NCBI GenBank assembly: GCA_964639275.1
Contig: CAZXCQ010000323.1
Coordinates: forward strand, 1 to 6,479
Origin: CAZXCQ01 sp964639275
GTDB lineage: Bacteria; Desulfobacterota; DSM-4660; Desulfatiglandales; Desulfatiglandaceae
Direction of reading: 5' to 3'
DNA length: 6,479 bases
Under the pieces are notes generated by a model. That model saw only the letters and a list, made by a program, of their open reading frames with translations, was not told the DNA's origin and did not search any database. Position numbers and translations under genes: made by a program. Positions 6,430 through 6,479 of the stretch are shown piece after piece. How positions within the stretch are numbered: position 1 is the first letter of the stretch; each line of letters starts with the position of its first letter.

Positions 6430-6479
6430 GTAACATCTCAAAGAACAGGGGGAAAGGTGTGGCATGGGGGTCTTTTTTT
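6430..6479 (-). repeat. Right arm of the 50-bp inverted repeat flanking the window
   Basis: This is the inverted counterpart of 3-52, with one mismatch. It ends exactly at the end of the given sequence, so the true repeat may extend further. The single difference shows that these are two separate genomic copies, not one read placed twice. No matching target-site duplication can be seen on the inner side. Confidence 0.9.

Overview
The window carries one compact minus-strand operon of three genes, read from about 5990 down to 88: a MetF-type methylenetetrahydrofolate reductase homologue, a very large HdrA-type flavin/iron-sulfur protein, and an MvhD-type [2Fe-2S] adaptor. Both electron-transfer genes contain an in-frame UGA exactly where their families carry a conserved cysteine. 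Each UGA is followed by a hairpin whose loop begins 20-21 nt downstream, so both are read here as selenoproteins. HdrA and MvhD homologues with Sec are known from methanogens and from sulfate-reducing deltaproteobacteria (Desulfobacterota), including the Olavius algarvensis symbiont. The metF-hdrA-mvhD neighbourhood, the GltD-fused HdrA and the bacterial-type Shine-Dalgarno sites point to an anaerobic, Wood-Ljungdahl-using Desulfobacterota member. This assignment is inference, because no rRNA or other marker gene is present.

Layout: 1-87 holds the downstream flank and the left arm of a 50-bp inverted repeat (3-52). mvhD lies at 88-519, and its start codon shares one base with the hdrA stop (TGATG). 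hdrA lies at 519-4970 with Sec at codon 64 (4779-4781), giving 1483 residues. metF lies at 4989-5864, 18 nt upstream of hdrA. A promoter-like TTGACA with a weak -10 sits near 5962-5990, just upstream of a short dyad. The rest, 5991-6429, has no gene I can support. It is visibly more AT-rich than the operon and holds one strong hairpin and a tandem pair of 16-bp repeats. The right arm of the inverted repeat is 6430-6479 and matches the left arm at 49 of 50 positions.

How the genes may work together: HdrA here is an HdrA unit with a GltD/NfnB-like FAD-NAD(P)H module inserted into its ferredoxin domain, followed by a second, nearly complete HdrA unit. By sequence it has three flavin sites, one NAD(P)H site and many Fe-S motifs. 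HdrB and HdrC are absent. With MetF as the terminal reductase and MvhD as an electron adaptor, the simplest hypothesis is a flavin-based electron-bifurcating or -confurcating complex linking NAD(P)H and ferredoxin to methylene-THF/methyl-THF. It is related in logic to the MetFV-HdrCBA-MvhD complex of Moorella but built differently.

Both selenoprotein genes would be misannotated by standard gene callers: hdrA from an internal GTG at 4712 and mvhD from an internal ATG at 441. In each case the N-terminal redox motif would be lost.
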